A stretch of DNA of 64,000 bases from Macrothele yani (GCA_039090855.1 CM077011.1:33995501-34059500), one strand, 5' to 3'; shown: positions 1 to 11,357, numbered from the stretch's first letter. The notes: generated from the sequence alone by a model not told the origin. Translations and numbers: made by a program.

Positions 1-449
1 CTACGGATGAGCTTTATGTTCCTTCCTGTTTGCAAACTTCCAGAAACTGCATTGTGAGACCTGCCAAGAATCAAGAGCAACTTTATTCAGTCCTGCAATT
101 AGTCATATTTTGAACTTGCTGGCATTTGCATTTTACTCGCGCTTTCTGCGCTAATCACAGCTGTCCTCCACGATGTTTTTCAGCCTTTTAAACTTATTAC
201 AGTTCTTTGGTTGGTTGCAAACCCTCAGATGGAAATTACTTAAGCTGCAGAATAGGCAAAATGACCCACAGCACAAAGTTCTGTAATCTAACTCACAGCC
301 CTTGTTGTTCCTTCTTGATGGTTGATATCTTTAGTGGACATTTTATGAGAATGTATTTACAATAACCAAGGTACAAGGGTCCCATATTTTTGGTATAAGG
401 AACCAACTAGTGATATAACTGGCTGGCTTCTTGTGTATGTGAGGGGAGA
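1..449. other. Non-coding stretch, nothing recognised
   Basis: No open frame, splice-flanked exon, RNA gene or clear repeat boundary could be supported here. The sequence is AT-rich with mixed short words and runs directly into a SINE copy. Confidence 0.5.
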
Positions 450-643
450 AGGTGGTTATTGACCACCATGAGCAACTCGATAGGCTATCAGCAGTTATCC
501 ATCCCTAATTTAGAGCCACCGATCTCAGGAAAGGGAGAGAGCCAGTGTTGTAAGACAAATACAACATCCATGCCTCACCAGGATTCAAACCTAGATTAAT
601 GGTCAGAAGCCAGTGTTTTAGACCACTGTGCCACTGGAGTTGC
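450..643 (-). repeat. tRNA-derived SINE, diverged copy
   Basis: This is a reverse-complement copy of the same SINE family seen at 8330-8548, 36541-36755 and 41839-42055. The shared blocks, in plus-strand order, are the region complementary to the ATAGCCCACTGAGTTGCTCA-type body, the block around GGGAGAGAGCCAGTG, the stretch CATCCATGCCTCACCAGGAT, and the complement of the tRNA-like head at about 620-643. The copy is clearly mutated (for example in the B-box region), so it is old. No target-site duplication was identified. Confidence 0.8.
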
Positions 644-1655
644 CAGAAAATTGTTCTTACCCATTTGTAGGCATTAGTTTTAAACTAGCATACTTCACAT
701 TCCCCATAACTGCATCTTTGTCTTTAACAGTTGTCGCCATCATCAGAATCAATTCCAAATGAAAAAATACATAAATTGGGTGGTTACACTTTATTACTAT
801 TGTCAGTTTAATTAATTTTAAAATCAAATATTACACTATGACATGGTTATCTGATGCCACTTTTTTCAACTCATGGATTGTTACACTGTACTCACACGCC
901 ATGAAAAATTCAAAACAGTAGACTGATTTTGTAATGCTTAGCAGAGGTTGATAGAAGATGTACGAGATGCTGGATAGTGCTATGGCTAACTTTTTTGTAC
1001 TAAAATTAAATTTAGCACATTTTCGGATTTTTGATTTGTTGTCAGAAAAAATTCCAAATGATTTAAAATGAATTTTTTTTTCTTAATTTGCTCCTCAATG
1101 AACCGTCAGTTTTGTTGTTCACAAGATGATTGAGGGAATCTGTTGTTCGTCAAGTAGAATTAAAAGAGAAAATATAGAATTGATGATGATTTCGATGGAA
1201 AAACATCCGCATGCATACAGAGTGCAACTTTTTAATTTGGATTTATACTTACAGGTACTAAGACACACACAGTACATTAACTTAACACTAAAATTGCTAC
1301 ACACACACTATTAGTTTAAATTTCAAGCAATGTATTTTTGCTCATATACCTAAGATTGTTTCTCTATATTTCTTTTTACTTTTGTTTATTTATCTGTAGT
1401 AGTCTGAAAAGCTTTTTCATGATGCTCTAATTTAATCTCCTGCTTGCCATCTTAGTTAATAACACCAAATTAGCATTTTCAATCAGCGACACAAAAATCT
1501 ACACATTTGTGAATGAGGGGTAATCAAAGTTTAACATTCCTGTATCCCATATTCTGGCAACATCACATTATTACTTTCCAACTACTGTAATGTACAATGC
1601 ACTTACCACACACACCTTTGCTCCAGGTTTTGTTACTGATTTGGTACCAAAATGT
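644..1655. other. Non-coding stretch, nothing recognised
   Basis: AT-rich sequence without a convincing coding exon. The small open frames at 1119-1314 lie on both strands over the same bases and show no protein-like conservation that I recognise. Confidence 0.45.
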
Positions 1656-1764
1656 ACTATAAATATCTCAAAATTATGGGTTTTCACTAAAAAATAAAAG
1701 GATACAGTATGGGACCCCAAATCCAGAAAGCTTGGGACCAAATGATACCTGGATTTTGGGTCCT
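1656..1764 (+). repeat. Copy of a dispersed repeat with an internal palindrome; paired inverted copy at 2690-2885
   Basis: Bases 1656-1704 are the reverse complement, with a few differences, of 2837-2885. The similarity continues on the other side of an insertion in the second copy (1704 to about 1735 against about 2690-2709). Bases 1711-1764 also form their own hairpin, with GGACCCCAAATCCAG facing CTGGATTTTGGGTCC. The two copies in opposite orientation are about 1.2 kb apart; they could be two ends of one non-autonomous element or two insertions of one family. Confidence 0.6.
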
Positions 1765-2709
1765 CATGCATCAAAGTAGTCTATGTACATATGTATATGT
1801 TATAGTTGCTGCCTTTTTTGACGTGTGAAAAATTGAATAAACATCCAAGGTTAAAACAATAATTAAAACACCAACTATCTTATGAAGCTAACCAGTCATT
1901 GCCAGCATTCAGAAGAAAAGTTGGAAGTGATAACAAACAGGACTTTTTGTTTTCCCTGCTCAGGGACCAAGTTCACTGGGGGTGCTTGTGGGAGGGGGGA
2001 GAGCTAGGTATGTATGTTACTGTAATTTGATTTGAGGCATCTTAATGGTGGAAGGAGGAACAAGTTGGGCAGGAGAAAACAGGAAAAGATTTTGCAGTGT
2101 GACACCCCTCCCCTCTCCAGCAGAGGCAGGGAATTTAAGAAAGATAGGGAGATAACACAGCAGGGGGCCACCTTTTCCTCCCTGAGAAGGATCCAGTCTT
2201 TGCTGCTGACTATAAAAAGACACACAGGCTATAAGTGGGAGAAAGATTCTCCCCTTTTAAGCTCATTTTCTTCCTTTCAAATAAACATGATGATTTACTG
2301 AGTTCCTTCACAGCTGAAAGCTAGGAGGACTTTTAACACTGGCACCAGTCTTCAGAAAGAATACATAAAACACTTGGTAACCTCCCATATTAAGGGAACA
2401 ATATATACCTTATTTACACAAGATTGCTTTAAAGCATTTCACTTCCACTATACAGTAGGTATTCCAATGTTAAGGTGATCTGGGATTTGTGGTTTGCATG
2501 TGAGATGTGACTTGGGATGCAATTTTCTTTTGTCTTTTTTATTTTTTGTTGTTGTTGTTGTTTTATTAAAATAGTGAATATAAATAAACAAAAACTCTAA
2601 AAACCATAAAATATGTTTAAAAATACAATATTAAAAAATTCCCCCCAAAAAAATTGGGGAAAAAAAAATTGTTTAAAAAAAAATTCTGGATTCTGGATCC
2701 TGTACTGTA

Positions 2710-2836
2710 TTTATAAGTCAAATTTGCAGGTAGTACTTGTACCCTTCCTCAAGACTACAGCTATAGCCTATAGTCAGGACTATAGCTGTTGTCCTGAGGA
2801 AGGGTACTGGTACTACCTGAAAATTTGACTTATAAA
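2710..2836. mobile_element. 127-bp palindromic MITE with TA target duplication
   Basis: The element is almost one long hairpin: TTTATAAGTCAAATTT at the left end faces AAATTTGACTTATAAA at the right end. The inner arms carry GGTAGTACTTGTACCC against GGGTACTGGTACTACC and CAGCTATAG against CTATAGCTG. It is flanked by TA on both sides (2708-2709 and 2837-2838). The paralogous repeat at about 1704 shows the same sequence with a single TA and no insert, which gives an empty site and fixes the boundaries. The TA target suggests mobilisation by a Tc1/mariner-type transposase, but the element has no coding capacity, so this is inference. Confidence 0.8.
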
Positions 2837-2885
2837 TATCCTTTTATTCCGTAGTAAAAACCCATAATTTTGAGATATTTATAGT

Positions 2886-4074
2886 GCATTAAGTCTAGGA
2901 ATAGCCATGTCATCAAAATTTATTTATTCTGTGTCTTCAGACCGTACCTCTGTGACTTTCTAGCTCTACGTCATTTCAGAAGCACATTTTATAGTTTCCA
3001 AAAATTAAAATAGGATGACTAAAAGTGGTGGTGTCCGACTCCACAGAGTACTATTTTTTTTTTTTCATTAAAAACTCACTTACTGCTTAAGAGTTTACAG
3101 TTTTTCAAGTCACTATTAACCCTTTCAATACATCCACTTACTGAGCTCCACCAATCAAAATATTCAGAGGCTATCTCATTATTTTTTACTATCATAAAAT
3201 GATGCAATGCTGGTAAGAACTGTCAACATCCATAATTATTGTACCGTATTTGTGAGCATTAAACTTATTGAATTCCCCTGTGTGGTTCAGTAAAATTTGA
3301 TATTTGTGATTCCAATCTTGCATTACTGTGACTTTCAATACCTTTGACTTACCATAGATATCAATGGGAAATAATTCTTCAGAAATATACAAATACATGG
3401 AGCACAAATGTAAAGGTGGCTTAATATAGCACCAGAGTATGTCGTGAGTTTATCGAGGAATTTAAAATTAGAGGGGTGCTGGAAAAGCGGGGATAGCAGA
3501 ACAGATTTATAGTGAAGTATTTTTAGGCTTTAAACATGGGAAATTAAACATGCTTTAACAATGGGGAAAACTTTTAAAAATGGGGAATTGTGGAATTTTT
3601 TATAGTTAAGAATAGTTGAAACCTGGAATCTTTTGGCCAAAATTGCACACAGCGATTTCTTTTTTGTGCTATTTTCATTTTTTATTTATCATGCCTAAAT
3701 GCTTCCATAAACAAAAGAAAAGCGACAAAGTATTAACATGGGTTGCTAAAACAATTGATTTGGATATTTTCACAAATCTTTTGCATGGCAAAGTGATTCA
3801 AAAGTATATCTACAAATTTTTTAGCAGACTAAAATGAAGAGATGCGTTGTTTTGAGGTTGCTATGTCTGACTTTAAGTAAAAACAAGTAAAAAAAGAAAC
3901 ATTAGACTGCTATATACATAGACCCCAAATTAAAAAAAAAAAAGCACAGAAAAATTATTGCATTATGGTCAAAGATACCTCAAGATACAACTCAGGAATT
4001 CATGTAAATACCAACTGCTATTGACAGCTGTGCTATATGATAATAAAAAAGACTAATACTTAAAAATTTAAAGG

Positions 4075-4105
<31 letters not shown>

Positions 4106-6532
4106 TACACACCTCTGAATGAAGAGGTGTTGAGAGTTTTTATTGGGGGGGGGGGTATAAATCCTTGGTGTCAGTAATGATATCTGCCTTTGATTTATTC
4201 TTTAATACACAGAATTTGGCAACCCTCTAACACAACTATTAAATGGATTCTAAAATCATTTACAGTTCTGATTAAAGTGTGTACAATCACTGATCGTATA
4301 TTTATTGCATACTTTCCAAACAATGAAACATATTTTCTACAAACTATGCAAAGCTGACAGAAAATCTAAGTAAACAAAGGAAGCAGCTACTTGGAGAGAC
4401 AGTTAACGATGGGGTGGAATTTTACTCTCCAGAAATTTCACAAGTGAACACAATGTTGTGGCCACTGACAAATTTCTTGCATATTTTCCCCTGTGTTATG
4501 GATATTTCAGTAGAGAGAAGTATTGTGCGTCCCAAGAATCTAGAACATCCAACAATTTATTGGGGAAGGGGGCATCTCCTATTTAAAATTTTTTAACATG
4601 AATGAAATCTCCATTTACTCTGTGACAATTTGTGCCACTAAGTACTTGAAAGATATTAAAACACCTTATCCCTAAATTTTTGGAAGAGAAATGAGGCAGA
4701 ATAGCCAAATGCATGACAGTATGTCAAATTCAAAAACATTATGTAAATTTTCTGCAGTGAACAGTCCACAAAGGGGTGCTGAAGTGGCACTTTGCAACTG
4801 GGCATAAATATCCCTTGAGCTGGCAGACCTCACCCAGTGTAATCCGTCAGAGAACATGCCTCATCTGGTTGGAATTGCTGTGTCCTCCTTGGTGGTGAAC
4901 AACAGCATGCTCACATATTAATTAGGAGATGCAGACGATCTCCATTTGAGAATGATGAAGTTTTCATGTACTCAGAGGAGTTGGTCACATGGGTGAATGT
5001 CAGTTCTGGCACTACTGTGCCATAAATCATAAGTTCATGAGTAAACCAAATGAACACTTCCTTTTAAGGAAAATACAAAAACTACATAAAAAAGATATGT
5101 ACGGTACTTGGACAAAATCAAGATTTACAATAGATGTTCATTAATACAATGGATATTAAAAGTTTGCTAATGAAATTCAGGATTCCCTTTTCACTAAAAA
5201 TAAATGGAAGATATTTTTTGATGCAATATGTGAATCATTTGTAACAAATATATTAGAAGTTCTGCAGTGTTGATTTGAGCTTTCTTGAGTTCAAAATTTT
5301 CAAGAAAAAAATCATCAGAAAATTGGAAATTGTCCAAATGAGATTTTAAGATTTCAGGCCACTGTGCATGTGATGTGGCAAAAAGACAATTTAAGTTTAA
5401 AAAGACCCCCCCCCCCCCTCCACACACACAAAGAAAAAACAATAACAACTAAACTCTTTATTAGTTCAATATAACATACAATTAAGCCATACCAAAAATG
5501 TCATAAAATAGTTTATGGCAAGAAACCACAATCAAATAAAATACCACAATTTTGTTAGGTTGCGATTTCTATTGTGTGGATCCAATCTGTGACATCCCCG
5601 AACACCATGACATTACTCGTGTCCACCTGTTTCATTCAGTACACCTTAAGTTTGAAATTGGATCAGAAAATGTCTTCCAAAACTGAAAATCATTACTGAT
5701 GTTATCCTTATAATATTAATCAGTTACACCTGATTAAGCACACATCCCATCAGGTGACCTTTTCTTATCACTACAATCTATCATCATTGTGAAGGTTACT
5801 GGTTATAATCACTTGAGATTCCCCTTTTGTCCGTTCAGCAGAGATTAAGTTATGTAATCATTGTCAATATAACATAGGTATGCACACACACATACAGGTT
5901 TTTATAGCCGACTTATTCTTTGCCAACACGAGTTTTCATTAGATGACCTCCCTCTCCAATGTAAAGAAGTCTATAGTTACAATCTGTGCTGTAACTACTT
6001 GCATATGGAAGACATCTCTTTTGAATTGTTCAATCTGTGAAATTCTGTTTAATTTTATTGTTTCAAGCAAGTATAATACAAATTTTTCTAACTTTTTTAG
6101 AGTGATTCAAAGAGACCTTTAAGGCATATAATTTTACTGGGGAGTTTAATTTTTTTACTGTCTTTTTTGCATTAAATATTTTTTTAATAACATCATCTGG
6201 ATAATTATCTTCACAAAGAATTCTTTCCAGCTGTGTATATATATTTTTGATTCATCATTTGAGATACATTTTTTTAATGAATTTCACAAGCAAAATGTTT
6301 GCTTTCATACTAACACAGTACCATCCGAAATCTAACATTTTGTTGGTATTCATAGGCTTTTTGCACAATTAAGAATTTCACCATTTTCTAAATATATAAT
6401 TAAACCTAAATAACTACTTTTTTCTTCAAGCTAAACTCTGAAAGTGAAATTTAGAGACTGCTACATCATTGAAACTTCTAGAAATTTTTCTGGTAAATTC
6501 TTTTCTTCTACATTTTGTAAACAATATATATA
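2886..6532. other. Non-coding stretch with simple repeats only
   Basis: There is a (TA)n-(TG)n microsatellite at about 4074-4104, a G run near 4145, a C run at about 5407-5418, and several A or T homopolymers. A single TTAACCCTTT, resembling the piggyBac-type MITE end described at 25214, occurs near 3117 without a visible partner. No exon or RNA gene was recognised. Open frames of 60-85 codons occur but are AT-driven and without recognisable motifs. Confidence 0.45.
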
Positions 6533-6656
6533 CACTATCTACCAACAAGTAATTGGACACCCCTGCAATCGAAGATATCTGTGGTCCTGATACATGTCAC
6601 AGCCGCCGCCATTAAATATTGTGTGGGAAACAACAACGCAACCAGTCGCATGCAAG

Positions 6657-7898
6657 ATGCCACGCAGCTCTCATATTCCGTGCTACACAGAACAGTCACA
6701 GGATCAAACACACCCCAAAATAATAGCGGAAAATGAACCGGCCGTACAAGAACAATCGCCTAAGGATTCAGGATTCGTCGACCGAATGTTGCAATCTTTA
6801 AGTCAGCCGAATAATCCGGAAGGTACTTCATGGTTCGACCTAGCAGATTGTTACTTATCACAGCGTATACAGGATAATTTGGCAGAGAAAGGTGTAATCG
6901 TCGGGTATCACAGAAATGGCCGATCCATACGTGACATATCCAGCGAGTTGAAGTACCCAAAATCGATAGTGGCCTATGTGATTGGCAAGTGGAAGATGGG
7001 AGGTGACTGTCAGAATGTTCCCCGACCCGGCAGACTCACAAAACTGGGAGTTAGAGACCGACGAGTGCTGGCCAGAGAAATTCGGAAGAACCGCACCAAA
7101 TCGATGGGCCACATCCGTGAGGCATTTCAACAGACATCCGGGAGTGTTCTTTTGATGAATACTATCCGTAAGGAAGCCCATCTGCTCGGCTATCATGGAC
7201 GTGCTGCCGCCCACAAGCCTTTGATCACCAAGTCCAATAGCGCTGCTCGGCTAACGTGGTGCAAAGAACGTCAACAGTGGACCGTTGAACAGTGGAAACA
7301 GGTTCTCTGGAGCGACAAATCAAGGTTCACCCTCTATCGTTCGGATGGCAGGGTCTGGGTTTGGCGTCTGCCAGGAGAACGCCTCCTGCCGGAATGTATT
7401 GTGCCAACTCTGAAGTTCGGTGGTGGTGGAATTATGCTATGGGGGTGTTTCTCCTGGTATGGCACGGGACCCTTGGTCGCAATTCCTGGTAGACTCAACG
7501 CCGAGACCTACTGCACCATTTTGGATGACCATGCGCTTCCTACGTTGTGGCAGTTTTACGGGGTGGACCCATGTTACTTTAAGGATGACAATGCCACCTG
7601 TCATGTTGCGAGGTCCACCATGGCTTGGTATGGTGACAATGGTGTTAATTGAATGGACTGGCATGCGCAGAGCCCGGACCTTAATCCTATCGAGCACCTC
7701 TGGGATGAGTTGGAGCGTTGACTTCAGAGGTGCCCCCACCGTCCGAAATCGGTGAAGGAACTGACCTGTCTTCTCCAAGCCGAGTGGAAGAAAATACCAC
7801 TAGACGTCGTACAACGCCTGGTTGAGAGTATGCCTTGGAGGGTCGCAGCTGTAATCGCCGCTCTCGTGGAGGCTCCACCAACTATTGAAGGTGAATAA
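6657..7898 (+). pseudogene. Tc1-like transposase, DD34E type, with two stops and a foreign N-terminal insert
   Basis: From the family start (MPRSS, 6657) the frame runs without any frameshift to a TAA at 7896-7898, 413 codons, broken only by TGA at 7650-7652 and 7719-7721. The first is a C-to-T change of the CGA that sister copy 54950-56166 retains. After an inserted segment (residues about 6-76) the protein follows the Tc1 plan: helix-turn-helix DNA-binding region ([20 protein letters not shown]), the first catalytic Asp in VLWSDKSRF (sister copy has WSDESRF), the second in [12 protein letters not shown], and the Glu in SPDLNPIEHLW just after the first stop. It would bind the terminal repeats and cut and paste the element. 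An upstream in-frame ATG at 6594 is probably not the native start, because conservation with the sister copy in that segment is at DNA level only. Confidence 0.88.
6671..6884 (+). other. About 210-bp foreign segment inserted in frame in the transposase
   Basis: In the sister element the start MPRSS is followed by ELSDF and then EKGVIV. In this copy MPRSS and EKGVIV are separated by 71 other residues, a net gain of 198 bp (66 codons). The segment has no stop in the transposase frame and reads like ordinary soluble protein, containing for example [18 protein letters not shown] and [17 protein letters not shown]. The first junction falls in the CTCTC shared with the sister copy, which may be microhomology. 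I do not recognise the source; it is not elsewhere in this window. It could be a captured host exon or a piece of another element. Confidence 0.75.
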
Positions 7899-8099
7899 AC
7901 TTCGTTTTCCTTTGCTATCACAGGTGTCCAATTACTTGTTGGTAGATAGTGTATATACGTGGTCATATCAGAATAATAGTGGTCCCCCAGAATCACAGGG
8001 CACTTGCAGAGGCGCATCACAGAGTCCACATGGAGACATAAGCAGCTGGCCAGGACGCATGATCCCTAGTGCATTATGTGAGCACAATGGGCAGAGGTA

Positions 8100-9345
8100 G
8101 TGATTTGACGGATGTTAAAAACAAAGGATCATCGGCTGCTGCACCAAGGGTGGAGGCATCTCAGACACAGCAGACTTCGTGGGCTGTTCATGAGGTGCTG
8201 TAGTAAGGGTGTACCAAGAATGGACAGCTGGCACACCGAGTACCTCCCGACATCATAACTGTGAAGCTCCAAAGGCCATCGACCCCAGAGAAGAACATCA
8301 CCTCCATCGACTGGCAAAGATCAATCGATAGCCGCCCTGGTGGTGCAGTGGTCTAAGCGATGGCTTTTGATCATTCGTCCTAGCTGGGTCCGGGTTCGAA
8401 TCCCGGTGAGGCATTTTGTGTTTGTCTTACAGCGCTGGCTTTCTTCCCTTCCCTGGAACCAGTGGCCCTAAATTAGGGACGGGCGGGTGCTTATAGCCCA
8501 CTGAGTTGCTCACGGTGGTCGTTAAACCTCCAATCAAAGAAAAAAGAGCAATCGATGCACAACAGTGCAGCAATTGACCACGCAAATGAATGCAGGGGCA
8601 CCCAGGTACTTCTCCAATAACAGTAGAGCGAACCCTGTTACGCATGGGTCTCCGGAGTCGACGCTGCGTCAAGGTGCCCATGTTAACTCTGATCCATCAG
8701 CAACGACGCCCGCAGTTCGCATGGGACTACCGTCATTGGACAGTGGAAGAGTGGGAAAAGGTTGCCTTCTACGACGAATCGAGGTTTCTACTCAACAGAA
8801 ATGACGGCGGCGGTGACGGATACGGCGTCAGACACACGAGAACCAACATCCGGGCACGCCTGTCAGTCACATACAGGCCGGAAGTGGCATTGTACATGTC
8901 TCGGGGATGTTTTCCTGGTATGACCTGGAACTGCTGGTACCACTGGATGGCTACCTGTCCATCCTCACTGACCACACGCATGCCTTCGTATTGGATGTTT
9001 ACCCTGGTGGTGTCTACCAACAGATCAGTGCACCATGCCACGTCGCTAAGGGGGTGTACGACGACTGTTTTCGGGAACACTACAGCAACATCTCCGTTCT
9101 CTCTTGGCTGGTGAAATCACCCGACCTCAATCCCATAGAGCACTTGTGGGACTATTTGGATTGACAGGTTCAATGTGCAGACCCACAACCACGTCATCTC
9201 CAGGAGCTTTGTGCTCTGCTGCAGTCCGAATGGGCACGTGTGCCTTGGGCAATCTTCCAGGGCCTCATTGCGTCCATGACACGTCGTCTTGCCGCTGTCA
9301 TCCGGGTCAAGGGTGGTTATTCTCATTATTAAGTAGGTGGTCATA
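8100..9345 (+). pseudogene. Tc1-like transposase, frameshifted and SINE-interrupted
   Basis: Pieces of a Tc1 transposase can be followed through several frames. The HTH-region remnant lies before the SINE. After it come RTLLRMGLRSRRC and VAFYDESRFLLNRNDG with the first catalytic Asp, and later VKSPDLNPIEHLWDYLD with the catalytic Glu. The end is near TRRLAAVIRVKGG. The second catalytic position reads QQISAPCH where Tc1 proteins have an Asp (QQDNAPCH type), so that residue seems lost in the surviving frame. The SINE and several indels make it non-functional. Confidence 0.8.
8330..8548 (+). repeat. tRNA-derived SINE, best-preserved copy, with target-site duplication
   Basis: The head resembles a tRNA gene: an A-box-like TGGTGCAGTGG near 8340 and a B box GGTTCGAATCC near 8392, the two parts of an RNA polymerase III internal promoter. 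A tRNA-unrelated body of about 140 bp follows, ending in an A-rich tail at about 8538-8548. CAATCGAT is found on both sides (8322-8329 and 8549-8556) as the target duplication. The SINE lies inside a Tc1 element, so it inserted after that element. Three more copies of the family are in the window. Confidence 0.92.
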
Positions 9346-9373
9346 TTATTCTGATATGACTGTGTGTAACTGT

Positions 9374-9374
9374 G

Positions 9375-9407
<33 letters not shown>
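9374..9407. repeat. (TA)n microsatellite
   Basis: A run of about 16 TA units directly beside the right end of the Tc1 element at 7958-9366. Confidence 0.95.
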
Positions 9408-9409
<2 letters not shown>

Positions 9410-9754
9410 TTTAATTGTGCCATTCTCTTCACAAGTTTTTGAATGTCATAATTTGTACATGGAGAACCCACAACTAGTTCACATGTCTGCAAAAATGTTT
9501 TTCTTCAACAACAACAACAAAAATTCCCAAGAGAAAAGAAGCATTCACAGATGCCTATAATTTTTTCCGTTTTATAAAACACCAAGTTCATCTAAGTCAT
9601 CCATGAAAAATTTCAGTAGTAAATCTATATGCATGCAACAAAACTGTATCTAAAGTGCCCAAAGTATGGGAATCTCTGCTTGGAAGATAATAAAATTTTT
9701 TTTATCAGTGGGTTTTGAATAAAAACCTTGTCCCAACACATGCAGTACGCATTT

Positions 9755-9822
9755 ATTTGTATTTCTTTTTGGAGCTAACCTCTGAATCTCAGAGAACAGC
9801 TTAGTGATATGTATGTATGTAT
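9755..9822 (+). repeat. Very short 3' end of a LINE
   Basis: The stretch containing GGAGCTAACCTCTGAATCTC and AGAGAACAGCTTAGTGATAT, followed by TATG repeats, matches the 3' ends of the LINE copies at 13825-15040 and 43036-44540 and the 80-bp insertion at 40036-40115. Only about 70 bp are present, so it is a severely 5'-truncated copy, or a SINE that borrowed the LINE tail. Confidence 0.75.
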
Positions 9823-10248
9823 AGTAACTCCATTTTTAATTGTCAGTGCTACTGTAAGTGTCATTGAAAAAAACTCTTTTTGTCTTTGACATAAGAAAAC
9901 ATAACCCTGTTGGTCCATACATTGTGCAAAAAATCGTGTTTTAGAAACAATTGATTACATGCTTTTAAAAAGACCTGATAAACTACTCTAACATACTAAA
10001 CTTGTGATTTCCGTCAGATGATGTTCTTATTACACCCAAGAAATTGGTGGTATCTTTTTGATTCTTAAATCATTATCATACATATTATTTGGCAGATGGA
10101 CACAAACTGAGGATTTTCTGGTTTCGCATCAAGCACTGTAAACACTGGGTCACCAGCAGTGCTAAAATATGCATGGGAGGGAGGATCATGATTGTGACAT
10201 TAAATGACAGCTCATGAATGAAAGAGTTTGATACATTCTTTTTGTATA
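9823..10248. other. Non-coding stretch, nothing recognised
   Basis: AT-rich spacer between a LINE tail and the next Tc1 element; no feature seen. Confidence 0.5.
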
Positions 10249-11355
10249 CATCAAGTTATCACTAAATTATGACCACCCCTATCAAAAGTGGATACGGCCA
10301 GTTGACCACGTGATGGGTAAACGGAAGGATTTATTGGACTTTGAAAGCTTGGGGAGCGGTTACCTTGATTTCCCAAACAGCTGAACTGATGGGTTGTTGC
10401 TTGTGAGCCGCCATACTTAAAAAGTGTATCAGGACTGACATGAAAATGGTCAAACAACAACCCAGAGGTAAATGCACAGGACAGAGAAAGGTTGATGTGA
10501 GAGGTGAGCACCAGGTCATATGATTCACATATGCCAACAGATGCAGCAATGTTCAACAGTTGACTACCGAATACAACAGAGGTAAACCCGGAACAGTATC
10601 TGCCATGACCATATGTTGCATGCTTGCACGTGTGGGTTATAACAACAGACAACATCCTCTCTTAATCATGGTCCAAAAGACTTGCCTGATGCAAAGATGA
10701 TGCAAGTTGGACGTCGGATGACTGGGAAAAAAAGTGTGCTGGTGTGATGAGTCGTGTTTTCTGCTCCACACCTCGGATGGTCGTGTATGCATCTGGCACA
10801 AACAAAATGAGGCACTCGATCCACCTGCATGGTCTCCACAACGCTAGCCGGTGGAGGCGGTTGTATGGTGTGGGACGTGTTTACCTGTCAGGAACTTGGA
10901 CCCCCGGTGCATGTGGGATAACATATCAACTGGTGCCCAGTATCATGAATTGCTTGCAGACTGTGTACACCTAACAATGCAGCACTTTTTCCTGAATGGC
11001 GACAGTATCTTCCAAGATGAGAATGCGCCAAGCCACAGGTCCAATGTTGTGCAGGAATGGTTTGAGGAACATGGTTCACACTTCCAGATTATCGATTGGC
11101 CTCCGAACTCCCCGATACCAATCCCATAGAGCACTTATGGGACACTATGGAATGGCATGTCAGTCGGCTAGATACGCTTATCACCTCTACACCTGCATTG
11201 AAAGCCACATTACACACAGCTTGGCTGACCATACCTCCCTACTGCTTCCGGCATCTTATTGAATCGATGCCATATCGTATAGCTGCTCTACTGAGGGTGA
11301 AAGGAGGACCTATGAAGTATTATGTAGGTGGTCATAATTCAGAGATCACTTAGCG
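10249..11355 (+). mobile_element. Tc1-like element of a third family with degenerate transposase
   Basis: The left end CATCAAGTTATCACTAAATT and the reverse complement of the right end (CGCTAAGTGATCTCTGAATT) align as imperfect inverted repeats that share ATTATGACCACC further in. TA is at 10247-10248 and 11356-11357. The frame is broken, but the catalytic signatures are visible: WCDESCFLLHTSDGR near 10745, SIFQDENAPSHRSNVVQEWF near 11010-11070, and after a frameshift DTNPIEHLWDTMEWHV near 11115-11165. At 1107 bp it has lost part of the N-terminal region. Confidence 0.88.
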
Positions 11356-11357
11356 TA

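Larger units (their letters stand above)
6533..7951 (+). mobile_element. Tc1-like element, copy 1, complete with 29-bp perfect terminal inverted repeats
   Basis: The element begins CACTATCTACCAACAAGT and ends with the exact reverse complement, giving 29 matching bases (6533-6561 and 7923-7951). It is flanked by TA at 6531-6532 and 7952-7953, the Tc1/mariner target. At 1419 bp it is about 200 bp longer than its sister copy at 54950-56166, and the difference is an insert in the transposase N-terminus (6671-6884). The perfect terminal repeats suggest a fairly recent insertion. Its right end lies five bases from the left end of the next Tc1 element. Confidence 0.93.
7958..9366 (+). mobile_element. 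Tc1-like element of a second family, interrupted by a SINE
   Basis: The ends carry the inverted repeat GTCATATCAGAATAATA (7963-7979 on the left, reverse-complemented at about 9344-9360 on the right). The outermost bases differ slightly, the left end apparently having lost two of the CACACA bases. TA lies at 7956-7957 and 9367-9368. Its length is 1409 bp including a 220-bp SINE at 8330-8548, so the element itself is near 1.19 kb. It has inserted in the TA-rich flank of the previous Tc1 copy. Confidence 0.85.

Noticed and set aside
3117..3127. Lone TTAACCCTTT resembling a piggyBac-type MITE end
   Set aside because: No inverted partner or second TTAA edge within a plausible distance.
8331..8412. 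Possible tRNA gene (A box and B box present)
   Set aside because: It is the head of a SINE with a 140-bp body, A-tail and target duplication; the acceptor stem does not close as in a real tRNA.
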